Program-made: the position numbers and the translations under genes | In this document: positions 22,849 to 34,708 of the stretch, in pieces | How positions within the stretch are numbered: position 1 is the stretch's first letter | Layout: the number at the start of each line of letters is the position of its first letter | Source: Pyrenophora tritici-repentis | Taxonomy: Eukaryota; Ascomycota; Dothideomycetes; Pleosporales; Pleosporaceae | NCBI RefSeq assembly: GCF_003171515.1 | Contig: NC_089393.1 | Location: 2,170,001 to 2,234,000, forward strand | Length of the DNA stretch: 64,000 nt | Reading direction: 5' to 3' | Notes under the pieces: generated by a model | Told to the model about the DNA's origin: nothing | Seen by the model: the letters and a program-made list of their open reading frames with translations, nothing else | Database searches by the model: none

Positions 22849-23030
22849 TATATAAAGTCTGTCTGCTCTTTCTACTTTTCTTCTTTCTCTGTATATAAAA
22901 AGTGTGGTTTCTCTAAAATCTCGCTGAAAGTAGCGTGTCTGTGACCTACTCAAAAGAACGGCAGCCAAGTTCGATGTTTGCGGTGTGGAGTCCCTGCACA
23001 TATTTTTTGAAAATCATTGCTGTGTCCACA
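22849..23030. repeat. Third TATA/CT-tract module
   Basis: TATATAAA (22849-22856) is followed by a ~45-nt CT tract, a second TATATAAAA and then GTGTGGTTTCTCTAAAATC. This resembles the starts of the blocks at 18263 and 22007. It is short and ends before the 3' region of the coproporphyrinogen oxidase gene. Confidence 0.55.
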
Positions 23031-23202
23031 GAGTGAGATGTGGAGCATACATACAATAAGTTTTGAGGAGTATACCAAAAGATAGGCCCATGCATCCATC
23101 AAAAACAGTTAGCATGATCACAGCACAGCAGCAGTAGATGGATGATTCAAGAACATTCAAACAAGCATCATAGTCTTCATTCGTATATACATAAATCCTA
23201 AC

Positions 23203-24534
23203 CTATACCCACTCCTTTGGCTTCTTCAAGACTTCCAATAACCGCTCTTCTCTGCTGCCCTTTTCCGGTGCGTGCATGTATTGCCACCTCGCGGTAAGGG
23301 GCAAGCTCATCAAAATACTCTCCACACGAGCACCTGGCGTGTTCAAACCAAACGCCGTTCCGCGGTCGTGCACGAGATTGAATTCGACGTAGCGTCCTCG
23401 TCGGATCTGCTGCCACTGCTTCATCTCATCCGTGTATGGCATATCCTTGCGCCTGTTGATGATAGGTAGGTATGAAGGGAGGAAGGCGGATAGGCAGTCT
23501 TGTACGAAAGAGAAGAGCTGTTCCTGGTCCTTCTCCGTTTCGTCCAAGTCGTCGAAGAAGATGCCGCCTACACCTCGTGTCTCGCCTCGGTGCTTGTTGC
23601 TGAAATATTCGTCGCACCACTTCTTGAAGCGTGGGTAGTATGCCTTGTCATGCTTGTCGCAAGCCTGCTTTATGGCGCCGTGGAAGAGTATCGCATCCTC
23701 GTCGTAGAGGTAGGAGGGTGTGAGATCGCAACCGCCGCCAAACCACCACGCATTTGTGTTTCCAAACTCGTCGGCTGTCTCGAAGTAGCGATAGTTTAGA
23801 TGTACAGTCGGGGCGTTGGGGTTGTGAGGGTGGAGGACCATGGACAGGCCTGCGGCGAAGAACTCGAGGGAATCGACGTCTAGGTCTAGGGCTTTGTGAT
23901 TCACACGCATCTTTTGTATAGCAGCGCGAGGCAGGCGACCGTATACGACTGAGGTGTTGACGCCGGCCTTTTCGAATACCTTGCCATCCTGTAGAATACA
24001 AGTGATGCCGCCCCCACCCTGTGGCCGTTGCCATGTGTCGATCTTGAATTTTGTGCCGTCCACCTTTTCTAGCTCGGCCACAATCTCCTTTTGATTCTGC
24101 TTTATGAACTGTTCCATGCGTAGTCGCATTGGCGATTGCTCAGACACACCATTCTCCCGCTTGAGCAGCGCATCTTTCTCGGCGATTGAGGGTCCTTCGG
24201 TCTTGATAGAGTCATCCGTCCACTGTAGGAGAATTAGAGTAATCTCTTAGAGGCATCTGGATGCGCCTACCATGGAGTATATCAGGGCACCGATAAAAGG
24301 CAGAAACATCAGCCGTATCCGGTTCGGCCATTTGCTCGGCGGGGGATTGCGCCATTCCTCCAGAGGATCTGGCGTTTCCTGCTTCTTAGCTGTAGGCAAT
24401 TCTAACCTGCGGCTTTGTGAAGAGTGTAATTGCCGGCTGCGGATGTGACTTGGGCGCAAGGTCCGTTGCGGCGCATAGCTGTGGGGAAGCTCGAGAGCTC
24501 TGGAGATGCGGGAAGTTGGGCGAAAAGGACGCAT
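23203..24534 (-). CDS. HEM13: Coproporphyrinogen III oxidase, with mitochondrial presequence
   Basis: This enzyme carries out the oxygen-dependent oxidative decarboxylation of coproporphyrinogen III to protoporphyrinogen IX in haem synthesis. There are two exons on the minus strand, 24534-24271 and 24222-23203, with an intron at 24223-24270, giving 427 aa. The catalytic domain (about 105-427) carries the family signature HLNYRYFE followed by [13 protein letters not shown], then [13 protein letters not shown] and [16 protein letters not shown]. The first exon encodes an Arg/Ser-rich, acid-poor leader ([20 protein letters not shown]...) followed by a hydrophobic stretch, [14 protein letters not shown]. 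This suggests mitochondrial targeting and possibly membrane anchoring, unlike the cytosolic enzyme of baker's yeast. I chose the first ATG at 24534; the frame is open further upstream but without an ATG. Confidence 0.94.
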
Positions 24535-26949
<2,415 letters not shown>

Positions 26950-27216
26950 ATGGTCGTTCAGTACATAATATCAAAGTAAGAATTGCCCAAATATAGTGCT
27001 TCATATCATCATCTGAATGTTAAGACTCGCAATAGACGCCTAGACCCCCTTTTCGCAATCTCCATCGGTCTCGCCGCAGCCCTCACACGGATAAACCGCG
27101 AGGAAAAAGAAAAAGGAAGGAGCACACAAGAAACTCTGCATTTAGTCAAGAGGAGGTGGAACCTAGCATGGCAGGGAAATGAAGAGCAGGGGAAAGGCGA
27201 AGGCAAGAATTTGTGA
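26950..27216 (+). CDS. Nce101-like small membrane protein, 68 aa
   Basis: This small spliced gene has a 26-nt first exon (26950-26975) encoding MVVQYIISK and a second exon (27036-27216), giving 68 aa. The translated start, MVVQYIISKRLDPLFAISIG followed by LAAALTRINREEKEKGR, fits the Nce101 family. In yeast that family is reported to affect export of proteins lacking a signal peptide. One hydrophobic segment (about 12-26) precedes a positively charged part with RINREEKEKGR and LVKRRWNLAW, and a Gln/Gly/Glu-rich end. The second exon alone has no conserved start. The first exon supplies the hallmark MVV-Y-(I/L)(I/L)S beginning. The family assignment is by recalled family appearance and is moderately sure; function in this organism is inference. 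Confidence 0.8.
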
Positions 27217-27352
27217 GAGTGTTGGGTGGGATATGAGAGACGAGGTGGATGGATGATTGAATGAATGATACCCTTGATATGAAAAGTACATTAACTATCC
27301 TACAAGAACTGGGGATATCGGGAAGTTATACAAAGACAGAATGTACAAGTGT

Positions 27353-29497
27353 CTACCTCCAAGGGCCTCCCATACTCTGTTGGTATCCTCCACTTGTCAT
27401 CGGGTTTGGCACGTACTCCCGTCCTTGTCCTTGTCCCATACTCATGCTCTGGACTGGGGCAGGAGCATATTGGCCCTGCTGTGGCATCTGATCTGACACC
27501 ATTGGCACCTGTCCCGTATATTGCGCGCCCTGCTGTGGTATCTGCTGCGGCATCGGAGGTGGCATCTGGTGTTGCATGTTCTGAGGAGGCATTTGGGGTG
27601 GCATGTTCTGCGGCATCGGAGGTGGCATCTGGTGTTGTATGTTCTGAGGAGGTCCTGGCAAAGACGGCGCAGATGCAGGCGCACCCATCGTCTGCTGCGT
27701 ACCCATACCAAACCCATAAGTACGATTAGTTTCCGGCATCAGCGCAGGAGTCGTAGCAACCGTAGTCTTTGCATCCTCAGGAAGCTCCAAAGCACATCCC
27801 CATGTCCCTTCCTTGAGTTTCTGCTTCACAAACTTGACTTTCTTAGCCACATCGCTCGGCATCTTGCCCTCGCTGCCGTCGATAGCCCACTCGCACGCCT
27901 TGACCACTGCTTTCCACATGCTCTTTTCCGCATCTCCCAAAACCGGGTTGCCTTTTTCCTGACGCACACGCTCGAGGACTGCCATCATGAGACCCTGGAC
28001 GCGATTGGTAACCTTCTCCAGATCCTGACCGTGCTTTGGAACCAAAATATGAAAAGTTGCCGGACACGATGGCCGAATCTGGGCTTTAGCAAAGCCAATG
28101 CTTACAGGAGCAGCCGTATACCACTCCTGTGCCCCCGCCGACGCTGGTCCAACAGCCAATCTGGCAAAAGCTGGGATACCCACCCTCGACGACAGAAGGG
28201 CAAATGGACTATCTGCCAATTGAACCGTATGATGAATCGCCTCGTCTTCGCCCGCCGCCCTACACCTGCCCTTTTCATAATTCGTCTTATCCACACACCT
28301 GCTCGCCCACTGCTTCGCAGTACCCGCATCAAGATGCTTCTTCACCATCTTGACTGCCTGCTCCCCGTACACGTTCTCACTCGCAGCCCTGAGCCTAAAA
28401 GCAAAGGTAACAAGCTCATCCTGCGCCTTATGCAGATGTGGTCGCAGCAGCTCCCTAGGCAGGAATGTATTGATGTAGTAAGCGAAGAAGAACATATAAG
28501 TACCCAGGTACTCAAGTGTAATTTCCTGCGACCCGGTGTCCAGGAAAACCACTGGAATACCCAGTTTCTTCGCATATTGCTCCAGGCGCTCGACATGCGG
28601 TAGCGTGTTCGCACGTCCAGGCACAGACGGCTTGATCGAAGCGGTAAGATCCAGTGCATCCGTTACTGTGATGGCCGATAGCGAGTTTCGTAATGAGGAT
28701 GTTGTGTTGTTGATCCATTGGAGTAGGAACCATATCACTGGACCTTGGTGCCAGACAATCTTCGCCTTCTCTTTTCTCTCACCAAACTTGCCCATCTTCA
28801 AAACCCGCTCCACAGCTGTATTCACCCTCTTCACGCACCGCTCCATCGCTTCAGCTTGTCCCTCGCAAATACTACTATCCCATCCCCTCACCACAACCAC
28901 TTTTCCATACACCGCCACTGTGCCTTCCAAATGCTTCTTCCCGGACACACACGTCAGATAGCCGACTAACTCGCAGATACGCTGGAAGTTGTGCACGCCG
29001 CCACCAATGCTTTTCTCGTCGGCGAGGATTATCATGCCGCCTGCGGTGTTGGCGTTGGCAGTGCCATCCTTTTGTGAACGCACGCCTAAGTCGCAGAGGC
29101 TGGCGATGGTGGAAGTTAACTGCAGGAGCGCATCGAGGTCAGAAGAAGACTCCCAGATGTGCAACGAGGTGGGGGCGTTTATGGCGGACAGGGTGGCCTG
29201 CGAGGTTGCTGTGAAGGCGGACTTGTATTTGGAGGGGATGGATTGGATAGATTTGTTTAGGGTGGTGAGGTCGGTGGACCAAGGGCCGGTAAAGGATGTC
29301 ATTTTGTCGTGGTTGTCGTGGTCGTGCTTGTTCTTGGGGGAACGGTGGGTATGTGATCGTGATCGTGAGCGGTGGTGGTGACGGTGGCTGTGAAGATGAG
29401 GAGAGGTAGATGGGCTATCACGTGGTTGCATGGGACGCGAGTGGGTGCGCACTTGTTCTGGGGAGTGCCGGGACAGTATACGATTGAGGAAGTTCAT
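27353..29497 (-). CDS. Unrecognised fungal protein with Met/Pro/Gln-rich tail, 714 aa
   Basis: This is a single-exon gene that I cannot name. The N-terminal ~65 residues are rich in His, Arg and Ser (HSHRHHHRSRSRSHTHRS) and probably disordered. An internal ATG at MTSFTGPWSTDL could be an alternative start. Residues about 70-570 look like one or more folded helical domains, with conserved-looking stretches AGGMIILADEKSIGGGVHNF, VKRVNTAVERVLKMGKFGER and YMFFFAYYINTFLPRELLRP. The last ~110 residues are a low-complexity run of short Met-Pro-Gln repeats such as QHQMPPPMPQ and NMPPQMPPQ, ending in GGYQQSMGGPWR. Tails of this kind often mediate protein-protein contacts or condensates. No signal peptide is seen. 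It lies tail to tail with the Nce101-like gene, with 136 bp between them. Confidence 0.82.
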   Translation of the reverse strand: MNFLNRILSRHSPEQVRTHSRPMQPRDSPSTSPHLHSHRHHHRSRSRSHTHRSPKNKHDHDNHDKMTSFTGPWSTDLTTLNKSIQSIPSKYKSAFTATSQATLSAINAPTSLHIWESSSDLDALLQLTSTIASLCDLGVRSQKDGTANANTAGGMIILADEKSIGGGVHNFQRICELVGYLTCVSGKKHLEGTVAVYGKVVVVRGWDSSICEGQAEAMERCVKRVNTAVERVLKMGKFGERKEKAKIVWHQGPVIWFLLQWINNTTSSLRNSLSAITVTDALDLTASIKPSVPGRANTLPHVERLEQYAKKLGIPVVFLDTGSQEITLEYLGTYMFFFAYYINTFLPRELLRPHLHKAQDELVTFAFRLRAASENVYGEQAVKMVKKHLDAGTAKQWASRCVDKTNYEKGRCRAAGEDEAIHHTVQLADSPFALLSSRVGIPAFARLAVGPASAGAQEWYTAAPVSIGFAKAQIRPSCPATFHILVPKHGQDLEKVTNRVQGLMMAVLERVRQEKGNPVLGDAEKSMWKAVVKACEWAIDGSEGKMPSDVAKKVKFVKQKLKEGTWGCALELPEDAKTTVATTPALMPETNRTYGFGMGTQQTMGAPASAPSLPGPPQNIQHQMPPPMPQNMPPQMPPQNMQHQMPPPMPQQIPQQGAQYTGQVPMVSDQMPQQGQYAPAPVQSMSMGQGQGREYVPNPMTSGGYQQSMGGPWR
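27508..27660 (-). repeat. Coding short repeats (Met/Pro/Gln)
   Basis: This is imperfect tandem coding sequence in the 714-aa gene. Units around GGCATCTGGTGTTG and GAGGAGGCATTTGG recur, encoding QHQMPPPMPQ and PPQMPPQ. Unit lengths are multiples of three. Confidence 0.65.
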
Positions 29498-29935
29498 TAA
29501 AGGAACATAGGTGGGTAACCAGTCTACTTATCCATGGACGGGGAAAAGGCGGCGGCGAGTGATGGTTTGCCCACTGTGAATAGAACAGGTGTAGTTGTCG
29601 CAGATGTGAAGTACCTGAAGTTGATATGACGGAGAGAGCGTTTGCAAGTTAAACACGTGAGTATGAGGTGGACACGTCGCGGAGAAAGCGGAACACACTG
29701 ACGACAGATGTACGTGACGAAAATCAGACAGCGGTGTATGACATGGCTGGAGAAAAGAAGCATCGTATTTGGCAGGGTGTGAAGAGAAGAGTATGATATG
29801 AAATAAACCATGGCATGTAGCCATCAAACCACCGGATGGTGCCTACTATTTCCCAAATTCCAAAGCAGCGAATAACCCCAGTGTATACTGACCTCACAGC
29901 AACGCCAATCTAAACCCAATAGGACCCTAAAAATC
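29498..29935. other. Spacer between two minus-strand genes
   Basis: This spacer holds the promoter of the 714-aa gene and the 3' end of the Gyp7-like gene. Short overlapping frames on the minus strand have no domain. Nothing else is seen. Confidence 0.5.
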
Positions 29936-32600
29936 CTACTTCCCCACGCCACCGCCATGCTCAAGGATAGTCTCTTTGTCAAGCTTCTCCACCTTCCTGC
30001 TTAGCAAGGCACGTAACTCGGGGCTTATGACCCTAGACTCGACATCTTCACCATCACCGGCTTGTTTGCCCTTGTCAGTACCCGAAGCAGTCGCTTGGTC
30101 ATTCTGTTGAGGCGAGCCTGCTGTAGTGCTGGGGCCTGGCCCACCGACCACAGCAGCTGCCAGCTTCCGTTGTCTCGCCTGTGGCGCTGATGGAAAATTG
30201 CCTTTCTTGTCAATAGTTTCAACCGTTCGCTGGAACCTCTTGAAGAGAGACTCGGCGCGAACGAGTGTTGACTCTAGATCCATCGTTCCAGACAGTTCAT
30301 TCACTGCATGATGTTAGCGTTTTCCCAAAACAAACAAGGCTGTCTTCAATAACTACAATACTCACCATATTTGAGCACCTCATCAAAATGCTTCAGATGT
30401 GCCATGATAATATCACGATGCTTCTCTAGAATGGCCAAGGCAATGAAGATGTGGAAGTTGCTACTTTGGTAGTCGGTCCAAAGTGCCTCCCACAGCCGCA
30501 GCACATCTGGCCATTCAAACTCGCGCTTGTACCAAACAAGCAACATGCGGAAGAAGAAGAAAAAGTTGGTCGACTCGGCTGACTGAAGATGGAGGTAGAG
30601 CTTGGGGTCCATGAGCTGTACGAGGTGGTCGAGTGTCATAAGCTGCTTGCGCATGCCAGACTGATCGCGTAGGAAGTTCCGCTCCTACACATGCGTTAGC
30701 CACAACTCTCTGTCTACATAGTGAATACATACCATGCGTTCCATGAAACCAACAAAGCCCCAAAAGGCAACCGCGTCGTCCTGCATGACTGCGTAGATGG
30801 GCGCAAGCAAATCGCTCATGCCCTGTACGTAGCCAAGGCCCTTGTTGTACTCATTGTACGTCAGTAGCATATCCTTCATCTGCTCCAAATGTACATTGGT
30901 ACCGACATCCGCGAACGGGGAGTCGGGATCAGGGTGTGGAATATCCTCTCCAGCGAAGATTGGGATATTCCGATCTGTGCGATGTACATCTTTTTCTACA
31001 CAGCGAACCCCATAGAATGGGACCAGTCAGTCATCTCCCCAAAAGGATTCAAACACGGGTACATACCTATCCTGTTCTTCTGCTCTCTCCACCACTCCTC
31101 TTGTTCCTCGTTCTGATGACCCTCAATCATCCTCTCCCACCATGCGCCCTTCAGTCGGATGTATTCGTCGCGGCGACTATTAATGTTTGCGCGTCGCTCT
31201 TCCTCTGAACTTTGCCAGTCGTAGACTCCTAGGAGAAATAGCCATGCCTCCTTTCGTACGCCATCATCGGGATCCAGACCACCGTGGAAGATACGGTCCT
31301 TGACTTCGTCTGGTGTCAACTGCAGCCGGCCCTTTGGATCGAAGAAGCCATTCCACTCTTCCAATGTGACCGGTTTCCGTCGGTCGGCCATGGTCATCTT
31401 GTCCATGTCCAGGATCTCAAAGTCGCCAACGTCGCTTTCTTCCATAGCCAGAACGTCTTTTGCCGTCCATATCCGTTGGTTGCGCTCTCGCTCGCTTTGC
31501 TCAGCAATGCCCATGGCCCATCTTGCCAGATAAATTCGCGCACTGTCAAACTCCTCTTGCAAGGTCTGAACTTCTGGATTCTGAATCAGGCGTCTAACTT
31601 GAGGCGGGATCTTGGGGTTTTCTACAACAGCCTGCGCAGTTCTCCGAGTGAAAGTAGTGACCTGGCTGAGCTTCTCGAGGAAGTTCCACCTCGCCTCCTT
31701 GAGTGCCTTTGTGACTGGGTCCATACCGCCATCCCTTTTGCCCGAGGAGGATCCCTCTGCATTGCCGTCGGTATTCTTCGTTGGTGTCATCGCCTTTCCG
31801 AACGACCGCTTGTCGTCTTCGGAGGGGTCAATTAGATATATGCTTGGATCGGCTCCAGATCGCTCCACTGTGACGTATCGCTTCAGCCATCTCAGCACCT
31901 CGTCGCCGCCCCAGAACATGCCGCCCCCGTCACCGAAGGGATCGAAGCTCTCCTTTGCTAGCTTCTTCCTCTGCATGATGGTAGATTGACATTCGCTGTC
32001 GTGGAAGAACAGGGCGGGAAAGCTGTCGCCAGATCTCGTGTTGATAACTACACTGCCAAACCACCAGCCAATACTTGGTGGTCGTATGAGGACAGAGTAT
32101 ACCTCACTGACGGGTAACGCGAACGCATACCCAGGGGTTCCGGCATGCGTAGACGGTGTAGGAGGTGGCGGTACGAGGTACGACTGTTTGGGTGGTGAGG
32201 ACGAATCTGAAAGGTCAACTTTCACATAGGTATCGTATGCATCGCCGAGGTTTGACTCTGGTATCCATGCAAGGAGCAGCGACGACGCGTTGACGCTTCG
32301 TGCAGACGAGGATGAAGTAGGGCGCGCATCGTTCGTGGAGCGAGACGACTTTTGCTGGACGAGTGCTACGAAGCCTGGGATGTTGTCTTTGGAGGAGGGC
32401 GTAGGATGGACGTATACCTTCACATGTTAGACTGGGACCTGGAACTTGATGGCTATGCATACTTTGCTTTTAGTGTACAACAGCTTCACGCCCTTTCCGC
32501 TACTACTATGCCGGATGGTGTTGTACTCTCCCTCTTCATCGTCACTTAGGTCATAGAAGCTGGCCGTAGGAGAGGGTGGCGTCTGTGTTGGGGAAGCCAT
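29936..32600 (-). CDS. GYP7: TBC-domain Rab GTPase-activating protein, Gyp7 type
   Basis: This is a predicted GTPase-activating protein for Ypt7/Rab7-like GTPases, controlling vacuole and endosome traffic. Five exons on the minus strand, 32600-32463, 32417-31067, 30995-30733, 30684-30366 and 30303-29936, give 812 aa. An N-terminal domain (about 30-240) precedes the TBC domain (about 400-710). The TBC domain starts with the substrate-like HGGLDPDDGVRKEAWLFLLG. The arginine-finger motif I-x2-D-x2-R is seen as IEKDVHRTDR, created by splicing exons 2 and 3. The glutamine finger is YVQGM (in GLGYVQGMSDLLAPIYAVMQ). Conserved later segments are FFFFFRMLLVWYKREFEW and the IFIALAILEKHRD helix. The C-terminal ~110 residues are Gly/Ala/Gln-rich and charged. 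The first exon has 46 codons from the ATG at 32600. Confidence 0.92.
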
Positions 32601-33052
32601 GCGGGGCTGGTGAGGCTGCAGCCAGGGGGGGACACAGAGTTGGAGATGATGATTTCAAAGTGGCTGCCTATGTCTTGGGAAAGATATATTCACGAATAGT
32701 GTAATCCCAAATCAAGAAAACGCGCGTACTGAGCGCGATGTGGTTGCAGGTGACGCTTGCGGGCTGTGACCAGAGCTCGCCGCATGACGGTGTGGCGGTG
32801 CGCGGGGGAACGCGTCGCCCCTCACCAAATCAAGTGGCGCGCCCAAGAGCTACAGACCCACGCTTCCTCTGAGCTCTGAGCTGACAATGAGGTGATAACC
32901 TGTGTACTGATGTATTGCTATTAAGGACCTGCCTATGCTGTAACCCACGCCATGCTGCCGAGTTGGTACAGACCTGTGCTATGCCCGCTTGCCGACCCTG
33001 TAAATGACCAAGACAACTCCAATGCGCCATGCTGAATCTATGAAACATGTCC
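32601..33052. other. Spacer between Gyp7-like and Mso1-like genes
   Basis: Both flanking genes are on the minus strand. It should hold the Gyp7-like promoter. No gene, repeat or RNA element is visible. Confidence 0.5.
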
Positions 33053-33895
33053 TCAGCGCATGCGCGGCCCGCTAGGCAATCCCATGCGTCCACCTTGTGG
33101 TCCGCGTTGTGGTGGTGGTGCGTTACCGTATCCTCCTCCACTCTGTGGCGCATATGGGTCGTCGCCGCCACTCCATGGGGAGTTTGACGACATGCCGTAT
33201 GAGGCCTGCTGTCGCCCGCCACCACCACTATCAGCGCTGCCATAGCTGTTGCTCCGTTCGTCGGGATAGGGTGCTCGACCACCCTGGGGGGCGGATTGTT
33301 CGTTGCCGCGCTGTGCTGGACTCTGTGATCTTCCCCATAATCTGGCTTTGAGCCTTTCCTGTGCTGAAGTGCCTGATCCTGTTCCGGCGCTCGGGGGTGG
33401 TGAAGCTTCTGCTGGCGGGCGCCCCCCCAAAGAGCTCTGGTAGCTTCCAGCTCGTTGACTCGGCAATGGTCTGCCTTGACTTTGAGGCTCTGGCGTCAGA
33501 GAGTTGCCCATGGGTCGGCCTTGCATGGGACGAGCTCCACGACCTCCTGTCGCTGGCCGGCGTAGTGATAGCGGTTCCTGTGCTTGTTGTTGCGGCGGAT
33601 TATCCCAGAGATCGCTGAGTCCCCCTCCTCCGCGACCCATTTGCGATGCCTGTCCTTGTTGTCGGAGCGACGAAGAGGCGAACTGTGCGGGCGGCGCAGC
33701 CTGGGGAGCTTTTGGGTCGGGTGGAAGCCATTGAGGGAATGGCCTGCCTTTTTCTGTATAGTATGCACGGAGTACTCTTGAAAGATGAGAGTCGTCCTCT
33801 GTGTCGCCGTCTGCCTCGTCGGAGAGGATCTGTCGCCGAAGGTTGTTGTAACGCGAGGTTGTGTTTGTAAGGAGGTTGTTTAGATACGACGACAT
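33053..33895 (-). CDS. Mso1-like Sec1-binding protein, 280 aa
   Basis: This is a predicted partner of the Sec1/Munc18 protein in exocytosis at the plasma membrane, acting in vesicle fusion with the SNARE complex. It is a single exon. The N-terminal ~60 residues (MSSYLNNLLTNTTSRYNNLR, then SHLSRVLRAYYTEKGRPFPQ and WLPP) match the Sec1-binding region of Mso1 and its filamentous-fungal relatives. The remaining ~220 residues are low-complexity Gly/Pro/Gln/Ser/Arg sequence with repeated GG-G and QGGR patterns and end in RMR. No signal peptide or transmembrane segment is seen, which fits a peripheral membrane role. The family call rests on the N-terminal block only. Confidence 0.85.
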   Translation of the reverse strand: MSSYLNNLLTNTTSRYNNLRRQILSDEADGDTEDDSHLSRVLRAYYTEKGRPFPQWLPPDPKAPQAAPPAQFASSSLRQQGQASQMGRGGGGLSDLWDNPPQQQAQEPLSLRRPATGGRGARPMQGRPMGNSLTPEPQSQGRPLPSQRAGSYQSSLGGRPPAEASPPPSAGTGSGTSAQERLKARLWGRSQSPAQRGNEQSAPQGGRAPYPDERSNSYGSADSGGGGRQQASYGMSSNSPWSGGDDPYAPQSGGGYGNAPPPQRGPQGGRMGLPSGPRMR

Positions 33896-34708
33896 GATGC
33901 TGTATGGACGTGCTGAGCGACTGTCCCCGCTCGCTGCAAGCTTTGCGCGACTTTATACCCCCGTTTCGGTGTTGAGGATTAAGTGGTGGGGAGACGGGTA
34001 GACGGTCGGGTCGCTGTTTCCAATTTACTCGGCAACTGCGTCTCGGAAGCGAACACGCTCTGTCACAACGCGACACCGCCAGATGCGACTCGACACCGCA
34101 CTTTAGCGCACGGCTCCTATGTCATTGACGTTTATCAGACCACTTCAATTGACTCTGAAGACCCCAACTCTATAACTATGGACACAGAAATATCACGCTG
34201 CCAGCTCTGCACATGCGCCCGATGCCTTGGGTCGCCTGACTGCCTTTATGCAAAGCAAGGAAATCGAGGATCTTCCTTAAATGTTGAAACAACTTGAGAC
34301 GACATACCTATTTGGCAGACTACAGCCTACTTATACCAGCATGAAATCTTCCGAACAGCATGATACGCAGATGATACTATATTAGGCAGTGTCGATCACA
34401 GTACCGACATTGTGGTCCACCGGAAAGAGTAAGAGACGGGATTCGACGTATCGTACAACTCCACTCCGTCCGCTCGTACAGGCTTATCATGTGCAGTGTG
34501 CGGATTCGCTCCATGAACCTTTGACTTCTACTCAGCCATTCAGGTGTGTAGTCGGAAGCTATACAAGCTGATCGTGGAATAGTGCCAACAATTGGCGGCC
34601 TGTCGAAGGGCTGACCTGGGCAAGGGCGTATTGGCAGGTGTATATATATCAATGAGCACAAGTTCCTGCTTAAGTTCTATTCAACCAAAATCAGCATCAT
34701 TATCCACC
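33896..34708. other. Divergent intergenic region
   Basis: This region lies between the starts of the Mso1-like (minus) and DUF3632 (plus) genes, so it holds both promoters. A TATA-like box for the latter is listed separately. A 104-codon plus frame (33983-34297) has no domain. No other element is seen. Confidence 0.5.
34641..34649 (+). promoter_or_regulatory. TATA-like box
   Basis: TATATATAT lies 60 bp upstream of the ATG at 34709. This is a plausible distance for a fungal core promoter with a short leader. It is consensus and position only. Confidence 0.45.

Noticed and set aside
27521..28603. 360-codon plus-strand frame, Arg/Leu/His-rich
   Set aside because: It is antisense to the 714-aa gene, whose protein looks folded; the plus translation does not.
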